From Saccharothrix violaceirubra (GTDB lineage: Bacteria > Actinomycetota > Actinomycetes > Mycobacteriales > Pseudonocardiaceae): DNA of 64,000 nucleotides. The DNA lies in NCBI RefSeq assembly GCF_014203755.1, contig NZ_JACHJS010000001.1:1364001-1428000 (forward strand), given 5' to 3'. The notes under the pieces were generated by a model, which saw nothing but the letters and a program-made list of their open reading frames with translations, searched no databases and was not told where the DNA came from. Made by a program: the position numbers and the translations under genes. This document shows, in pieces, positions 18,271 through 28,600 of the stretch; within the stretch, counting starts at the first letter, position 1; every line of letters begins with the position of its first letter.

Positions 18271-19704
18271 GTGACTGCTGGTCCGCAAGCGCAGCCGCGG
18301 GTGATCGCGGGCAGGTACACGCTGCTCGCCGAACTCGGCCGGGGCGGGATGGGCGTCGTGTGGCGGGCGCAGGACACCGTCATCGGCCGCCACGTGGCGA
18401 TCAAGGAACTGCACCTGCCCGACGGCATCGCGCCCGCGGAACGGCGCGTGCTCGAAGAACGGGTACTGCGCGAAGCCCGGACCGCCGGGCGGCTCAACGA
18501 CCCGGCGATCGTCACGGTGTTCGACGTCGTCGCCGAGAACGGCATGACGTACATCGTCATGGAACTGGTCGAGGCACAGACCCTGTCGACGCTGATCAAC
18601 CAGCACGGTCCGATGCCGCAGGACCGGGTCGTGTCGATCGCGCTCCAGACGCTGTCCGCGCTGGAGGCCGCGCACCAGGCCGGCATCGTGCACCGCGATG
18701 TGAAACCCGGCAATCTCATGGTCGGCCCGACCGGACGCGTGAAGCTCACCGACTTCGGCATCGCCCAGGCCATGGACGACCCGCGCCTGACCACCAGCGG
18801 CAGTCTCATCGGGTCGCCCGCGTACATGTCACCGGAACGCATCCACGGACACGAGGCGTCACCCGCGTCCGATCTGTGGGCACTGGGCGCGACGCTGTGC
18901 TACGCCGTTGAGGGCGTCAGCCCGTACGAGCGTTCCTCCACCGCGTCGACGCTGCACGCGATCATGAACGAGGCACCGCGCCTGACCCGGGCACACGGCG
19001 CGCTCGGCGCGGTGATCACCGGCCTGCTGATGCCGGACCCGAACGCGCGACTCAGCGGCCCGCAGGCCCGCGCCATGCTCGAACGCGCGCTGGCCCAACC
19101 GACGCCGCCGCAGGGCCTTCCCCCGCAGCAGCACACCGCGAACTACACCCAGATCACCCGACCGCCGGCCAAGTCCTGGGTACGACCGGTCGTCACGGTG
19201 GCCGCCGTCGTCGCCGCGTTGGCCGTGTTCACCGGTGGCGTGTTCGCGGGACGGTGGCTGTTCACGGACACGCCACCGGAGGCGATGCAGCCCACGTACA
19301 CCTTCGGCACCGGCGGTCGGCTCCCCGACTTCGAGGTGAGCGACGGCGACTGCGGCAACAACTTCCTCGGCGACTCGGTGAGCATCAGCAGCACCCAGTG
19401 CAAGGAAGCGCACAACGTCGAGGTGTACGCGGTCGGCGACCCGTTCGGTTCGCAGGAGAAGGTCGACTACCCCGGTGAGGAGTGGTTGACCGACTATGCG
19501 GAGAAGTTCTGCACTTTGCACTTCCAGTCGTCCGAAGTAGGACCCGAGGACAAGGAGACGCGCCTCCAGTACGCGGCCGTCGTCCCGGCGAGCGGCGAGT
19601 GGCGTTCGGACTATTCGTCGTCCGACGGATCACGTCGCGTCGCGTGCGTGGTGTGGAACAAGGACCGGTCGCTGCTCACGGACAAGGTCCACTCCGACAA
19701 GTAG
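18271..19704 (+). CDS. Transmembrane serine/threonine protein kinase (PknB type)
   Basis: A 477-residue Hanks-type kinase with complete catalytic motifs: glycine loop GRGGMGVV (23-30), VAIK with Lys45, HRDVKPGN (141-148, catalytic Asp143), DFG (161-163) and SPAYMSPE activation/APE region. After the kinase domain a proline-rich juxtamembrane linker leads to one transmembrane helix (about 306-328). A roughly 150-residue extracellular part follows, with no PASTA repeats. That part has four cysteines (DCGNNF, TQCKEAH, FCTLHF, ACVVW), consistent with a disulfide-stabilised DUF4190-like sensor fold. GTG 18271 follows GGAGAGG. Ligand unknown. Confidence 0.93.
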   Translation: MTAGPQAQPRVIAGRYTLLAELGRGGMGVVWRAQDTVIGRHVAIKELHLPDGIAPAERRVLEERVLREARTAGRLNDPAIVTVFDVVAENGMTYIVMELVEAQTLSTLINQHGPMPQDRVVSIALQTLSALEAAHQAGIVHRDVKPGNLMVGPTGRVKLTDFGIAQAMDDPRLTTSGSLIGSPAYMSPERIHGHEASPASDLWALGATLCYAVEGVSPYERSSTASTLHAIMNEAPRLTRAHGALGAVITGLLMPDPNARLSGPQARAMLERALAQPTPPQGLPPQQHTANYTQITRPPAKSWVRPVVTVAAVVAALAVFTGGVFAGRWLFTDTPPEAMQPTYTFGTGGRLPDFEVSDGDCGNNFLGDSVSISSTQCKEAHNVEVYAVGDPFGSQEKVDYPGEEWLTDYAEKFCTLHFQSSEVGPEDKETRLQYAAVVPASGEWRSDYSSSDGSRRVACVVWNKDRSLLTDKVHSDK

Positions 19705-19713
19705 CCTGTGATC

Positions 19714-20328
19714 ATGGGTGTCGCCCGCGACGAACGCCAAAGCCTGGTCGAACTGTTCCGCGAAGTCGGTCCCGACGCGCCCACGCTGTGCGGCGAGTGG
19801 CGCACCCGTGACCTCGCCGCGCACCTCGTCCTGCGGGAACGCCGCCCGGACGCGGCGGTCGGCGTGCTGGTCAAGCCACTCGCCGGCCACACGGCCAAGG
19901 TCCAGGAGCGGCTCGCCGCCCAACCGTGGGGACGGCTGGTCGAACTCGTGCGCACCGGACCGCCCGCGATCCTCAGGCCGTTGGACGAACTCCTCAACGC
20001 GTCCGAGTACTTCGTGCACCATGAGGACGTGCGGCGCGCGGCCGACGGCTGGAGCCCCCGTCCGCCGGAGCCGGTCCGCGACGAAGCGTTGTGGAAGCGG
20101 GTCGGTTCGATCGCGCGGATCACGTTCCGCAAGAGCGCGTTCGGCGTAGTGCTGCGTCAGCCGGATGGCGCCGAGATCACTGCCCGACCCGGACCGCGTC
20201 CCGTAGTGCTCACCGGGCAGGTCCAGGAACTGCTGCTGTACGCGTGCGGGCGCGAGCGCGTGGAGATCGGGTTCGACGGCGACGAGGACGCGGTCGAGTC
20301 GGTCCGCGGACTCGACCGGAGCATGTAG
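19714..20328 (+). CDS. TIGR03085 family metal-binding protein
   Basis: A 204-residue member of the DinB/mycothiol-dependent maleylpyruvate isomerase-like superfamily. The N-terminal LCGEWRTRDLAAHLVLRERRPDAA includes the first metal-ligand histidine, and HHEDVRRA the others, consistent with a divalent metal site on a four-helix bundle. Many such proteins are mycothiol-dependent enzymes. The specific substrate is unknown. The ATG at 19714 gives the usual MGVARDERQ start; GTG 19708 is an alternative. It lies 9 bases after the kinase gene, probably in one transcript. Confidence 0.85.
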   Translation: MGVARDERQSLVELFREVGPDAPTLCGEWRTRDLAAHLVLRERRPDAAVGVLVKPLAGHTAKVQERLAAQPWGRLVELVRTGPPAILRPLDELLNASEYFVHHEDVRRAADGWSPRPPEPVRDEALWKRVGSIARITFRKSAFGVVLRQPDGAEITARPGPRPVVLTGQVQELLLYACGRERVEIGFDGDEDAVESVRGLDRSM

Positions 20329-20365
20329 TCGCTGTTCGCTGACGGTGACGCGGTAGCGTTTGGCC

Positions 20366-21262
20366 ATGACCGGATGCCCTACCGCCTCGCCAGGCCGCCC
20401 GTTCGGGCGCGTGCTGACCGCCATGGTCACCCCGTTCGACGCCCAAGGCGCGCTCGACCTGGACAAGGCGCAGCACCTCGCCAAGCACCTGGTCGAGCTC
20501 GGTAACGACGGTCTGGTGGTCAACGGAACCACCGGCGAGAGCCCGACCACCTCCGATGCCGAGAAGTCGGACCTGATCCGCGCCGTCGTCGAGGCGGTCG
20601 GCGACCGTGCCACCGTCGTCAGCGGCGCGGGCACTTACGACACCGCGCACAGCGTGCACTTGGCGCAGCAGGCCGAGGCAGCGGGCGCGCACGGCGTACT
20701 GCTGGTAACCCCGTACTACTCACGCCCGTCGCAGGCGGGTGTGTACGCGCACTTCACCACCGTCGCGGACGCGACCGGTCTGCCGGTGATGCTCTACGAC
20801 ATCCCGCCGCGTTCCGTGGTGCCCATCGAGGTGGACACGCTGCTGCGGCTGGCCGAGCACCCACGCGTCCTCGCGGTCAAGGACGCCAAGGGCGACCTCG
20901 TCGCGGGCAGCCGGGTCCTCGCCGCGACCGACCTCGCCTACTACTCCGGCGACGACCCGCTCAACCTCCCGTGGCTGTCGGTCGGCGCGGTCGGCGTCGT
21001 CAGCGTCATCGGTCACGTGGTCGGCGACCGGTTGCTGAACCTGGTCGACGCGTACGAGGCGGGTGACGTGGCCGGTGCCCGTGCCGTGCACGAAGAGCTG
21101 TTGCCGCTGCTCAAGCCGTTCTCGCGGATGCCCGGTGTGACCTGGGTGAAGACCGCGCTGCGGTTGCGCGGACACGACGTCGGCGACCCGCGGTTGCCGA
21201 TCGTGCCCGGCGACGCGGACGACATCGCTGCCCTGTCCGACGTCCTGGGAGTCGAAGCGTGA
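20366..21262 (+). CDS. dapA: 4-hydroxy-tetrahydrodipicolinate synthase
   Basis: Condenses pyruvate with aspartate semialdehyde, the first committed step to diaminopimelate and lysine. The 298-residue TIM barrel shows GTTGESPT near residue 50, the YYSRP tyrosine strand, LYDIPPRS and the Schiff-base lysine in VLAVKDAKGD (about residue 171). The ATG at 20366 is preferred over the TTG six bases earlier. The stop overlaps the GTG start of rnj, a pairing kept across actinobacteria. Its product feeds DapB (10.7 kb) and finally MurE (57 kb), both in this window. Confidence 0.96.
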   Translation: MTGCPTASPGRPFGRVLTAMVTPFDAQGALDLDKAQHLAKHLVELGNDGLVVNGTTGESPTTSDAEKSDLIRAVVEAVGDRATVVSGAGTYDTAHSVHLAQQAEAAGAHGVLLVTPYYSRPSQAGVYAHFTTVADATGLPVMLYDIPPRSVVPIEVDTLLRLAEHPRVLAVKDAKGDLVAGSRVLAATDLAYYSGDDPLNLPWLSVGAVGVVSVIGHVVGDRLLNLVDAYEAGDVAGARAVHEELLPLLKPFSRMPGVTWVKTALRLRGHDVGDPRLPIVPGDADDIAALSDVLGVEA

Positions 21263-22938
21263 TCAACCTGGGTTCACCGCCCCCCGCACTGCCCGACGGC
21301 GGACTGCGTGTCGTGGCGCTCGGCGGCATCGGCGAGGTCGGCCGCAACATGACCGTGTTCGAGCACGCGGGCCGCCTGCTGGTGGTCGACTGCGGCGTCC
21401 TGTTCCCCGAGGACGACCAGCCCGGTGTCGACCTGATCCTGCCCGACTTCCGGGCGATCGAGAACCGGCTGGACGACATCGACGCGCTCGTCCTCACGCA
21501 CGGCCACGAGGACCACATCGGTGCGGTTCCGTTCCTGCTCAAGCTGCGTCCGGACGTACCCGTCGTCGGTTCCCGGTTCACGCTCGCGCTGCTCGCCGCC
21601 AAGTGCCGCGAGCACCGGCAGACGCCGAACCTGGTCGAGATCTCCGACGGTGAGCAGCGCGCGTTCGGCCCGTTCGAGCTCGAGTTCTTCGCGGTCAACC
21701 ACTCGATCCCGGACGCGGTCGCGGTCGCCATCCGCACCTCCGCCGGGCTCGTGCTGCACACCGGTGACATCAAGCTCGACCAGTTGCCGCTCGACGGCCG
21801 GCTGACCGACCTCGCCGGGTTCTCGCGCCTGGGCGACGAGGGCGTCGACCTGTTCCTCGTGGACTCCACGAACGCCGAGGTGCCCGGGTTCGTCGCGCCC
21901 GAACGCGAGATCGGGCCCGTGCTGGAGAACGTCATCCGCCGGGCGAGCCAACGCGTGATCGTGGCGTGTTTCGCCTCCCACGTGCACCGCGTGCAGCAGG
22001 TCTTGGACGTGGCCGTCCAGTATCGACGGCGGGTCGCGCTCGTCGGCCGATCCATGGTCCGGAACATGGGGATCGCCGCCGAGCTGGGATTCCTGCACGT
22101 CCCGGACGGTCTTTTCGTCGACCTCGACGAGGCCATGCGCCTGCCCGAGGACGAGGTCCTGTTCGTGTCGACCGGTTCGCAGGGCGAACCGCTGTCCGCG
22201 CTGTCCCGGATGGCCCGCGGCGAACACCGGCAGATCTCCATCCGTGCGGGTGACACGATCGTGCTCGCGTCGTCGCTCATCCCGGGCAACGAGAACGCCG
22301 TGTTCGGCGTCGTCAACGGCCTGTCGCGCCTCGGGGCGACGGTCGTGCACCAGGGCAACGCCAAGGTGCACGTGTCCGGGCATTCCCCGGCGGGCGAGCT
22401 GCTGTTCCTCTACAACGCGGTGCGTCCGTCCAATGTCATGCCCGTGCACGGCGAGTGGCGACACCTGCGGGCGAACGCGGCGCTCGCGGTGGCCACCGGC
22501 GTCGCCGAGGACCATGTCGTGATCGCCGAGGACGGCGTCGTCGTGGACCTGGTCGACGGGAAGGCCGCGATCTCCGGACGGGTCGAGGTCGGGCACGTGT
22601 ACGTCGACGGGCTGTCCGTGGGCGACGTCGGCGAGTCGACGCTGTCCGACCGGCTCGTGCTCGGCGAGGGCGGTTTCATCGCGATCACCGTGGCCGTCGA
22701 CTCGACGACCGGTCGTGCGGTCGCACCGCCCACGCTGTCCGGGCGTGGCTTCTCCGACGACCCCAAGGCGCTCGACCAGGCCATCTCGCTGGTCGAAATG
22801 GAGCTGTCCCGCACCGAGGCCGAGGGCATCACCGACTCGCACCGGATCGCGCAGGCCGTACGACGCGTCGTCGGCCGCTGGGTGGCCGAGACCTACCGGC
22901 GCCGGCCGATGATCGTGCCGACGATCATCCCCGTGTGA
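21259..22938 (+). CDS. rnj: Ribonuclease J
   Basis: A metallo-beta-lactamase/beta-CASP nuclease with 5'-to-3' exo- and endoribonuclease activity in RNA maturation and decay. The 559 residues include GGIGEVGRNM, the zinc motif THGHEDHIGA, NHSIPDAVA, HTGDIKLD and the beta-CASP motif region SGHSPAGELL/PVHGEWRHL (motif C histidines), followed by the C-terminal domain. Length and all metal ligands match the family. The GTG start overlaps dapA (GTGA). A strong terminator follows. Confidence 0.96.
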   Translation: MINLGSPPPALPDGGLRVVALGGIGEVGRNMTVFEHAGRLLVVDCGVLFPEDDQPGVDLILPDFRAIENRLDDIDALVLTHGHEDHIGAVPFLLKLRPDVPVVGSRFTLALLAAKCREHRQTPNLVEISDGEQRAFGPFELEFFAVNHSIPDAVAVAIRTSAGLVLHTGDIKLDQLPLDGRLTDLAGFSRLGDEGVDLFLVDSTNAEVPGFVAPEREIGPVLENVIRRASQRVIVACFASHVHRVQQVLDVAVQYRRRVALVGRSMVRNMGIAAELGFLHVPDGLFVDLDEAMRLPEDEVLFVSTGSQGEPLSALSRMARGEHRQISIRAGDTIVLASSLIPGNENAVFGVVNGLSRLGATVVHQGNAKVHVSGHSPAGELLFLYNAVRPSNVMPVHGEWRHLRANAALAVATGVAEDHVVIAEDGVVVDLVDGKAAISGRVEVGHVYVDGLSVGDVGESTLSDRLVLGEGGFIAITVAVDSTTGRAVAPPTLSGRGFSDDPKALDQAISLVEMELSRTEAEGITDSHRIAQAVRRVVGRWVAETYRRRPMIVPTIIPV

Positions 22939-22945
22939 CCATCGC

Positions 22946-22972
22946 GGCGCGACGGTCGGCGACCGTCGCGCC
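22946..22972 (+). terminator. Terminator hairpin after rnj
   Basis: GGCGCGACGGTC pairs perfectly with GACCGTCGCGCC across a 3-nt loop, starting 7 bases after the rnj stop. It has no U-tract. It ends the dapA-rnj transcript. Confidence 0.8.
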
Positions 22973-23095
22973 GTCGGTGCGCACGTGACGCGACCGGATA
23001 CGTGAACCCGATTCCGTCCACACATGCGGTCACGAATCTCGGTCCGTGACACGGGGTGGCTGGGAAACGATCCTCGATACTCGAGCCGTTACAGA

Positions 23096-23241
23096 ACCGG
23101 TCATGTTCACGCGCCTTGGCACGTGACCGGTTCGGTGCACGGCCACCGGCACGGAAACCGGTTTCGGTACCCAGGGCCGGTCGGCGATCCGTTCCGTGCG
23201 CGAAGCCGGTTACCCGACCCTGTCCGGTACCCGAAGCCGGT
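23096..23241 (+). repeat. Degenerate CCGGT repeats with spacing near 31 nt
   Basis: The word aCCGGT/gCCGGT recurs at about 23097, 23127, 23158, 23177, 23206 and 23237, often preceded by gaa or cga and followed by t-c/a-cgg. Three intervals are 30-32 nt. The units are poorly conserved, so the array is weaker than the one at 3.6 kb, but the period is similar. Confidence 0.4.
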
Positions 23242-23344
23242 CGCGAGTGCCGCCGACCGACACCGACCCGTGCACAGATCGGTCCCTACGCACATGCGGC
23301 GTCGCGGGCCGGGTGTCGTGTCGCGGGCCGCGAGCACGGTGCGG

Positions 23345-24115
23345 TCACGGCCGCCAGGGGCTGTTTCCGGTCGTCGGTCGCGTCGGGTCACGGAAGCGGG
23401 GACGGTCGAGTTCGCCGACGCGCAAGGGGACCAGACCCTCGGTGATCGCGCGCATGATGCGTTCGTGTGCGCGTCGTGCGTCGCCCGGCCGTCCGTCCAC
23501 CAGGTCGGAGAGGTCCACAGGCTTGCCGAAGTGCACCCGGAACGTCGGCCGTCGGCGCAGCCCGCCCAGGTACGACGTCAGGTAAGGCTTGAAGTCGTCC
23601 CAGCCGCTCACCCGCGTGTTGCCCCAGTACACCGCCTCGTGCGCGCCCCACTGGCTGATCGGGATCACGGGGACGTTCCCGCTGAGCGCGAGCCGCGCCG
23701 CACCGGTCTTGCCGCGCTCGGGCCACAGGCCGGGATCGAGGCTGATCCGACCCTCCGGGTACAGGGCGATCGGGTCGCCGCCGCGCTTGAGCACCTCGAC
23801 CGTGCGGTGGTACGCCTCGCCGGCGTCGGCCGATGCCCGATCCACCCGCAGATGCCCGCTGGCCCGCAGGGCCGGACCCATGATCGGCGCGTCCAGCAGA
23901 CCGCCCGCGAGCAGGAAACGCGGTGCGATCCCGATCCGACGGCACGCGGCGATGAGGACGAACGGGTCCAGGTTGCCGATGTGGTTGGACGCGAGCAGCA
24001 GCGGCCCGCCACGCAGGTCCGCCGGGACGTCGCCGGTGACCCGAAGCCGTCCGCTCAGCCCGACGAAGGCTTCGTCCACGGCGGTCAGCACCCGCCACAG
24101 CAGTGGTGTTGGCAC
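23345..24115 (-). CDS. 1-acylglycerol-3-phosphate acyltransferase-like protein (PlsC family)
   Basis: A 256-residue acyltransferase of the LPLAT superfamily. Motif I, NHIGNLDP (N-H-x4-D, catalytic His/Asp), lies near residue 50. Motif III, YPEGRIS (E-G-x-x-S/R), binds the phosphate of the acceptor. The later [12 protein letters not shown] block fits motif IV. Members transfer acyl groups from acyl-CoA or acyl-ACP to lysophosphatidic acid or related acceptors at the inner membrane face. The GTG at 24115 gives MPTPLLW; further upstream the frame runs into the ftsK promoter region. Divergent from ftsK, 120 bases apart. Confidence 0.85.
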   Translation of the reverse strand: MPTPLLWRVLTAVDEAFVGLSGRLRVTGDVPADLRGGPLLLASNHIGNLDPFVLIAACRRIGIAPRFLLAGGLLDAPIMGPALRASGHLRVDRASADAGEAYHRTVEVLKRGGDPIALYPEGRISLDPGLWPERGKTGAARLALSGNVPVIPISQWGAHEAVYWGNTRVSGWDDFKPYLTSYLGGLRRRPTFRVHFGKPVDLSDLVDGRPGDARRAHERIMRAITEGLVPLRVGELDRPRFRDPTRPTTGNSPWRP

Positions 24116-24235
24116 GGTGCGGAAGGCTACGGCGTGTCGACGTGTGGACGGCACCCGATCCGGGCAACCATGGACACGAGGTTGCCCACGGTGACCGTTG
24201 ATGCTGGTGAGACGCAAGGGACTACGGTAGACGCC

Positions 24236-26647
24236 ATGGCCGGCCGCACTGGAACCTCGCGCAGCAAGGGCAAGGGCACGACGCGGAGCCGGGCCGGGTC
24301 GAAGCCTCGGTCCAGCGCGGCCAGAACCCGTAAGGCGCCTGCGCGTCGGTCCCCGGGCGGTGGGTCCGTCCGCCGCGCATGGGGCCTGGTCGGACGCGGC
24401 GTCGGCGGCGTCGTGCGCACTGTCGGTCGCTCCAAGGACCTCGATCCGGAACACCGTCGTGACGGCCTCGCCCTGGTGCTGATCGCGCTCGCGGTGATCA
24501 CCGCGGCCGGGGTGTGGTGGCAGGCCGGCGGGCCTGTCGGCCGGTGGGTGGACGTGGCCGTGCGCAGCTCTGTGGGCACCCCCGCGCTGATCGTGCCGCT
24601 CGTGCTGCTCGCGATCGGTGTGACGCTCATGCGCACCGACCCGAACCCGGAGGCACGGCCCCGCCTGGTGATCGGGTCGGCGCTGGTCGCGGTCGGGTTC
24701 CTGGGCATGTTCCACCTGATCGGTGGGCTGCCGTCGGAACCGGTCGCGCGGCGTACGGCCGGTGGCGCGCTCGGGTACCTGTCCGGCGGGTTCCTGGCCC
24801 AGGGGCTGACGACGTGGGTCGCCGGTCCGCTGCTCGTGCTGATCTTCGCGTACGGCGTGCTCGTGCTGACCCACGTGCCCGTACGTGAGGTGCCGGCACG
24901 CCTGGCGGGGTTGCTCAACGGCCGTCGCTCCGACACGCTGCCCGACTTCGGCGACGAGCCGCCGTTCGACGAGGACGAGCCGAAGCCCAAGCGCCGCTCC
25001 CGGCGTGCGGTCGTCGTCGAGGAGCAGCCGGAGCTGCCGCTCGACGAGGAACCGCCCGTCGACGACGTGCCCCCGCCCCGGACCAGGTCGCCCAAGGTCA
25101 AGCCGACGCCTCCGGCCGAGGAGCCGCCGCGGCACGACATCGCCGTGCGCGCTGTCGAGGGCGACTACAAGCTGCCGCCGCCGACCGTGCTCAAGATGGG
25201 CGACGCGCCGAAGCTGCGCAGCAAGGCCAACGACGTGATGATCGAGGCCATCACCGGGGTGCTCGACCAGTTTTCGGTCGACGCGCGGGTCACCGGTTTC
25301 ACGCGCGGTCCGACGGTCACCCGGTACGAGGTCGAACTCGGGCACGGCGTGAAGGTCGAGAAGATCACCGCGCTGACCAAGAACATCGCGTACGCCGTCG
25401 CCACCGACAACGTGCGCCTCCTCGCACCCATCCCCGGCAAGTCCGCGGTGGGCATCGAGGTGCCCAACAGCGACCGCGAGATGGTGCGCCTGGGCGACGT
25501 CCTGCGCTCGCCCGGGACGGTCGGCGACTCGCACCCGATGGTCATCGGCCTGGGCAAGGACATCGAGGGCCACTTCGTCACGGCGAACCTCACCAAGATG
25601 CCGCACCTGCTCGTCGCCGGTTCCACGGGCTCGGGCAAGTCGAGCTTCGTCAACTCCATGCTGGTGTCGCTGCTCGCCCGCGCCACGCCGGACGAGGTCC
25701 GGATGATCCTGATCGACCCGAAGATGGTCGAGCTGACGCCGTACGAGGGCATCCCGCACCTGATCACGCCCATCATCACCCAGCCGAAGAAGGCCGCCGC
25801 GGCGCTCGCCTGGCTGGTCGAGGAGATGGAGCAGCGCTACCAGGACATGCAGGTCAACCGGGTGCGCCACATCGACGACTTCAACCGCAAGGTGCGCACG
25901 GGCGAGATCAGCGCCCCGCCCGGGAGCGAACGCGTCTACCGCCCGTACCCGTACATCATGGCGATCGTCGACGAGTTGGCCGACCTGATGATGACCGCGC
26001 CGCGCGACGTCGAGGACGCGATCGTGCGCATCACCCAGAAGGCCCGAGCCGCCGGCATCCACCTCGTGCTCGCGACGCAGCGCCCGTCCGTCGACGTCGT
26101 CACCGGGCTGATCAAGACCAACGTCCCGTCACGGCTCGCGTTCGCGACCTCGTCGTTGACCGACTCCCGGGTCATCCTCGACCAGCCCGGTGCCGAGAAG
26201 CTGATCGGCATGGGCGATGGCCTGTACCTGCCGATGGGTGCTTCGAAGCCGGTCCGCGTCCAGGGCGCGTTCGTCGGCGACGAGGAGATCTCCCAGATCG
26301 TCGAGTTCACCAAAAGCCAGGCCACGCCGGAGTACACCGACGGCGTGACGGCCGCGAAGGCCGGCGAGAAGAAGGAGATCGACGCCGACATCGGTGACGA
26401 CCTCGAAGTCCTGCTCCAGGCCGCCGAGCTGATCGTCACCTCGCAGTTCGGGTCGACGTCGATGCTCCAGCGCAAACTCCGCGTCGGCTTTGCCAAGGCG
26501 GGTCGTCTCATGGACCTGTTGGAGACCAGAGGTGTGGTCGGCCCGTCGGAAGGCTCGAAGGCGCGCGAGGTCTTGATCAAGCCCGACGAACTCGACTCCG
26601 TCGTCCACTTGATCCGAGGCGGCGGTCCGGTTCCCGACGACGACTGA
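24236..26647 (+). CDS. ftsK: DNA translocase FtsK
   Basis: A septum-located ATP-driven DNA pump that clears the chromosome terminus during division. The 803 residues include a basic N-terminus rich in R/S/K, four transmembrane helices (about residues 80-230), an acidic/proline-rich linker (about 235-310), and the RecA-like motor. Walker A is GSTGSGKS (462-469) and Walker B is [11 protein letters not shown]. The C-terminal gamma winged helix ([20 protein letters not shown]) reads KOPS-type polar sequences. The ATG at 24236 is the family-like start ([11 protein letters not shown]). Confidence 0.96.
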   Translation: MAGRTGTSRSKGKGTTRSRAGSKPRSSAARTRKAPARRSPGGGSVRRAWGLVGRGVGGVVRTVGRSKDLDPEHRRDGLALVLIALAVITAAGVWWQAGGPVGRWVDVAVRSSVGTPALIVPLVLLAIGVTLMRTDPNPEARPRLVIGSALVAVGFLGMFHLIGGLPSEPVARRTAGGALGYLSGGFLAQGLTTWVAGPLLVLIFAYGVLVLTHVPVREVPARLAGLLNGRRSDTLPDFGDEPPFDEDEPKPKRRSRRAVVVEEQPELPLDEEPPVDDVPPPRTRSPKVKPTPPAEEPPRHDIAVRAVEGDYKLPPPTVLKMGDAPKLRSKANDVMIEAITGVLDQFSVDARVTGFTRGPTVTRYEVELGHGVKVEKITALTKNIAYAVATDNVRLLAPIPGKSAVGIEVPNSDREMVRLGDVLRSPGTVGDSHPMVIGLGKDIEGHFVTANLTKMPHLLVAGSTGSGKSSFVNSMLVSLLARATPDEVRMILIDPKMVELTPYEGIPHLITPIITQPKKAAAALAWLVEEMEQRYQDMQVNRVRHIDDFNRKVRTGEISAPPGSERVYRPYPYIMAIVDELADLMMTAPRDVEDAIVRITQKARAAGIHLVLATQRPSVDVVTGLIKTNVPSRLAFATSSLTDSRVILDQPGAEKLIGMGDGLYLPMGASKPVRVQGAFVGDEEISQIVEFTKSQATPEYTDGVTAAKAGEKKEIDADIGDDLEVLLQAAELIVTSQFGSTSMLQRKLRVGFAKAGRLMDLLETRGVVGPSEGSKAREVLIKPDELDSVVHLIRGGGPVPDDD

Positions 26648-26718
26648 TCCGGTCGCTCGTCACCTGGTGGCGTCGTGCTCGCCGTGGTCGAGCGCGACAT
26701 CGGTGGCCGCACCGGAAG

Positions 26719-26733
26719 CGGACCGGTGGTCCG
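26719..26733. repeat. Isolated copy of the CGGACC-N3-GGTCCG palindrome
   Basis: A perfect copy with spacer GGT lies in the ftsK-phospholipase intergenic region. It is preceded by AAG, like the copies at 17708 and 17826. It is the same element as in the 17.6-18.1 kb array. Confidence 0.65.
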
Positions 26734-26924
26734 GTCGCGTGTGAGTGCTCCCTTTGTCTGATCATCGGTGCGTTCGTCAGCCTATCCGGCAACGTCACCG
26801 GACCGGTACATCGACCTGTACCAGCACAGGTCGCGGCTACGTGGTCATGTCGCGTACCCGGTGTGGATACGCGATCGGATCCCGTACCCACACCCTCGAC
26901 GAAACCCTGATTCGCGCACCGATG

Positions 26925-27368
26925 TCAGCTGGCGCCGAATTCCCGTACCGCCTTGTAGTACAGATCGGCGGTCCGCTTGCATGCCCAGTTGCTCCCGCAC
27001 TGCTGGTACATGTCGGCCTTGAACCGATCGTCGATGCGCAGCCGGGACGCCTCTGTGAACCGGGCTTGCCGCTTGTAGTTGCGGTACCCGAAATCGTGAC
27101 GGTGACAGGCCGGGAGGAACTTGAAACCGAACGGGTTGTCGGGGGACCACGAACAGCCGTCCGACGACCAGTCGAGCTGGTCGGCGTTGGGCGCACCGGT
27201 GCGCAGACCACTGAAATCGGCGAGGCTCCGATTGAACAGGTAGTCGTCCGTCACGGCCGGCGCGTCGATCGCGGCGGCGGCCGGGAGCGCGGTGACCATG
27301 AGGGTGACCGCCGTGGTGGCGGTGGCGAACACCGTGGCGAAGGCGGTGCGCAGGGTGGTGACGGACAC
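26925..27368 (-). CDS. Secreted prokaryotic phospholipase A2
   Basis: A 147-residue exported enzyme. The N-terminal signal peptide runs through about residue 33, ending ALPAAAA. The mature domain carries the calcium-dependent PLA2 signature FLPACHRHDFGYRNYK (C-x-x-H-D, with the His/Asp catalytic pair). Two further cysteines, in DGCSWSP and QQCGSNWACKR, would form the disulfides known from the Streptomyces violaceoruber enzyme. Expected activity is release of sn-2 fatty acids from phospholipids outside the cell. Start GTG at 27368, with a GGGGAGG ribosome binding site. Stand-alone gene. Confidence 0.93.
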   Translation of the reverse strand: MSVTTLRTAFATVFATATTAVTLMVTALPAAAAIDAPAVTDDYLFNRSLADFSGLRTGAPNADQLDWSSDGCSWSPDNPFGFKFLPACHRHDFGYRNYKRQARFTEASRLRIDDRFKADMYQQCGSNWACKRTADLYYKAVREFGAS

Positions 27369-28600
27369 GGGACCTCCCCGGTCGAAGTGACTCCATCACG
27401 GTCATACCGTCCGTGCGTCGACACGGACACCCCTGACCAGGTCAACGTCGGGTGAACCCGGGTCCGCACACCGCGCCGAGCCTCGCGCCTGTGCCCTACG
27501 GCCTGGGCAGGTCCTCCGCGTCTGCGGCACCGCAGACCATGGGCCCAGGCCGAACTCCGCCAGCCGCAGGCCGACCCACTGCACTGCGGCACCCACCTCC
27601 ACCAGCCCGAAACCGCCCGGCGCGTTGTTGAACATCGCGAACACCGGCCCGACTGAGAGGGTGGACACCAGGGCCAACACGGGCTCGACGTGACCTGCGA
27701 GCACCTCGTGCGGTTCCCCGCCACGACGGACATGGTCCGACGTCGCTGCGTGGCGTGCGCCCGTCGAGTCGTAGCGGACCGCGAGTCCGGATATCGCGTG
27801 GTCGATGTTCGGTAGGAACGCACAAGCGCGCACCGCGCCCAGCCCATCTGCTGACGGGTGCGCGCCGCCGGTCGGCGCGGCCGTTACGGTGCCGACCCCC
27901 CGACTCAAGAGCGGGCTCTTACCGAATCCGCGCACGCTGCGTCGCGCGCGGAGCCCATCGCGCGGCGTCACCAAGGCGTGCGCAGACCGGGCACCTTAAG
28001 CGGTTGGGCGTCGGATCGGCGGCGGGCTGCTACGCAACTGTGCGCCGAGCCTTGTCGGGCGACGTGCACGCATGGGCGTAGCGGTCGTCGTGATAGGACG
28101 GATGCGACGTGAATGTGTCCAGTCGCCACGTCTCGCAACAGATTTCGTGACCGTCGTCAGTGGACGACGTGAACCGGCGTACCGAGCATCCCGGCGGTCG
28201 CGGCGAACCCGAGAACCTCCACATCGGACAACCTGTGCGGTAACTCGCGCGATCGCGACATCACACCTGGCAGAGGCTGACGCGCGGTGCCGCGACGCGA
28301 CCGCGATCGTCGGAGCGGGTCGCGCGAGGTTCAACCGGCAGTCCAGGGCGCTCCAGTGAAGTCCGACGCGGATGGCGAAGCACGACAGGCAAGCGCTTGC
28401 GCCGGATGCGGCGAACGGTCCGAGCGAAATGGGATCGGCAGGCCCGGTTCATGTCCGCCTCCGGCGTGAACAAGTCGACCACTGCTCGTGGTTCACGCTC
28501 AGGGCACGTTCGCAGCAGTTACATGAGGTCGGCGCCTGCATGCGGGACCGTATCCTCGTCGCGGGCCTGTGCACGCCACGCGGATCGGGCACAAGCGACG
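27369..28600. other. Long region without a credible gene
   Basis: About 1.2 kb with lower GC and no frame showing the usual third-position bias. The best candidate is a minus-strand frame at 27402-27974 whose middle reads PVFAMFNNAPGGFGLVEVGA, protein-like but lacking a recognisable family and with a ragged, arginine-rich end. It may be a decayed gene. Elsewhere (28030-28480) only short random-looking frames occur. Confidence 0.4.

Larger units (their letters stand above)
22939..23344. other. Intergenic stretch between convergent rnj and acyltransferase genes
   Basis: About 400 bases without a gene. Beyond the rnj terminator it holds a degenerate series of CCGGT-centred units (23096-23241) spaced 19-32 nt, most near 31. 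No terminator for the minus-strand acyltransferase gene is obvious. Confidence 0.5.

Noticed and set aside
24116..26062. Minus-strand extension of the PlsC-like gene across ftsK
   Set aside because: Upstream of 24115 the frame is antisense to ftsK and has no acyltransferase-like sequence; the conserved fold starts after GTG 24115.
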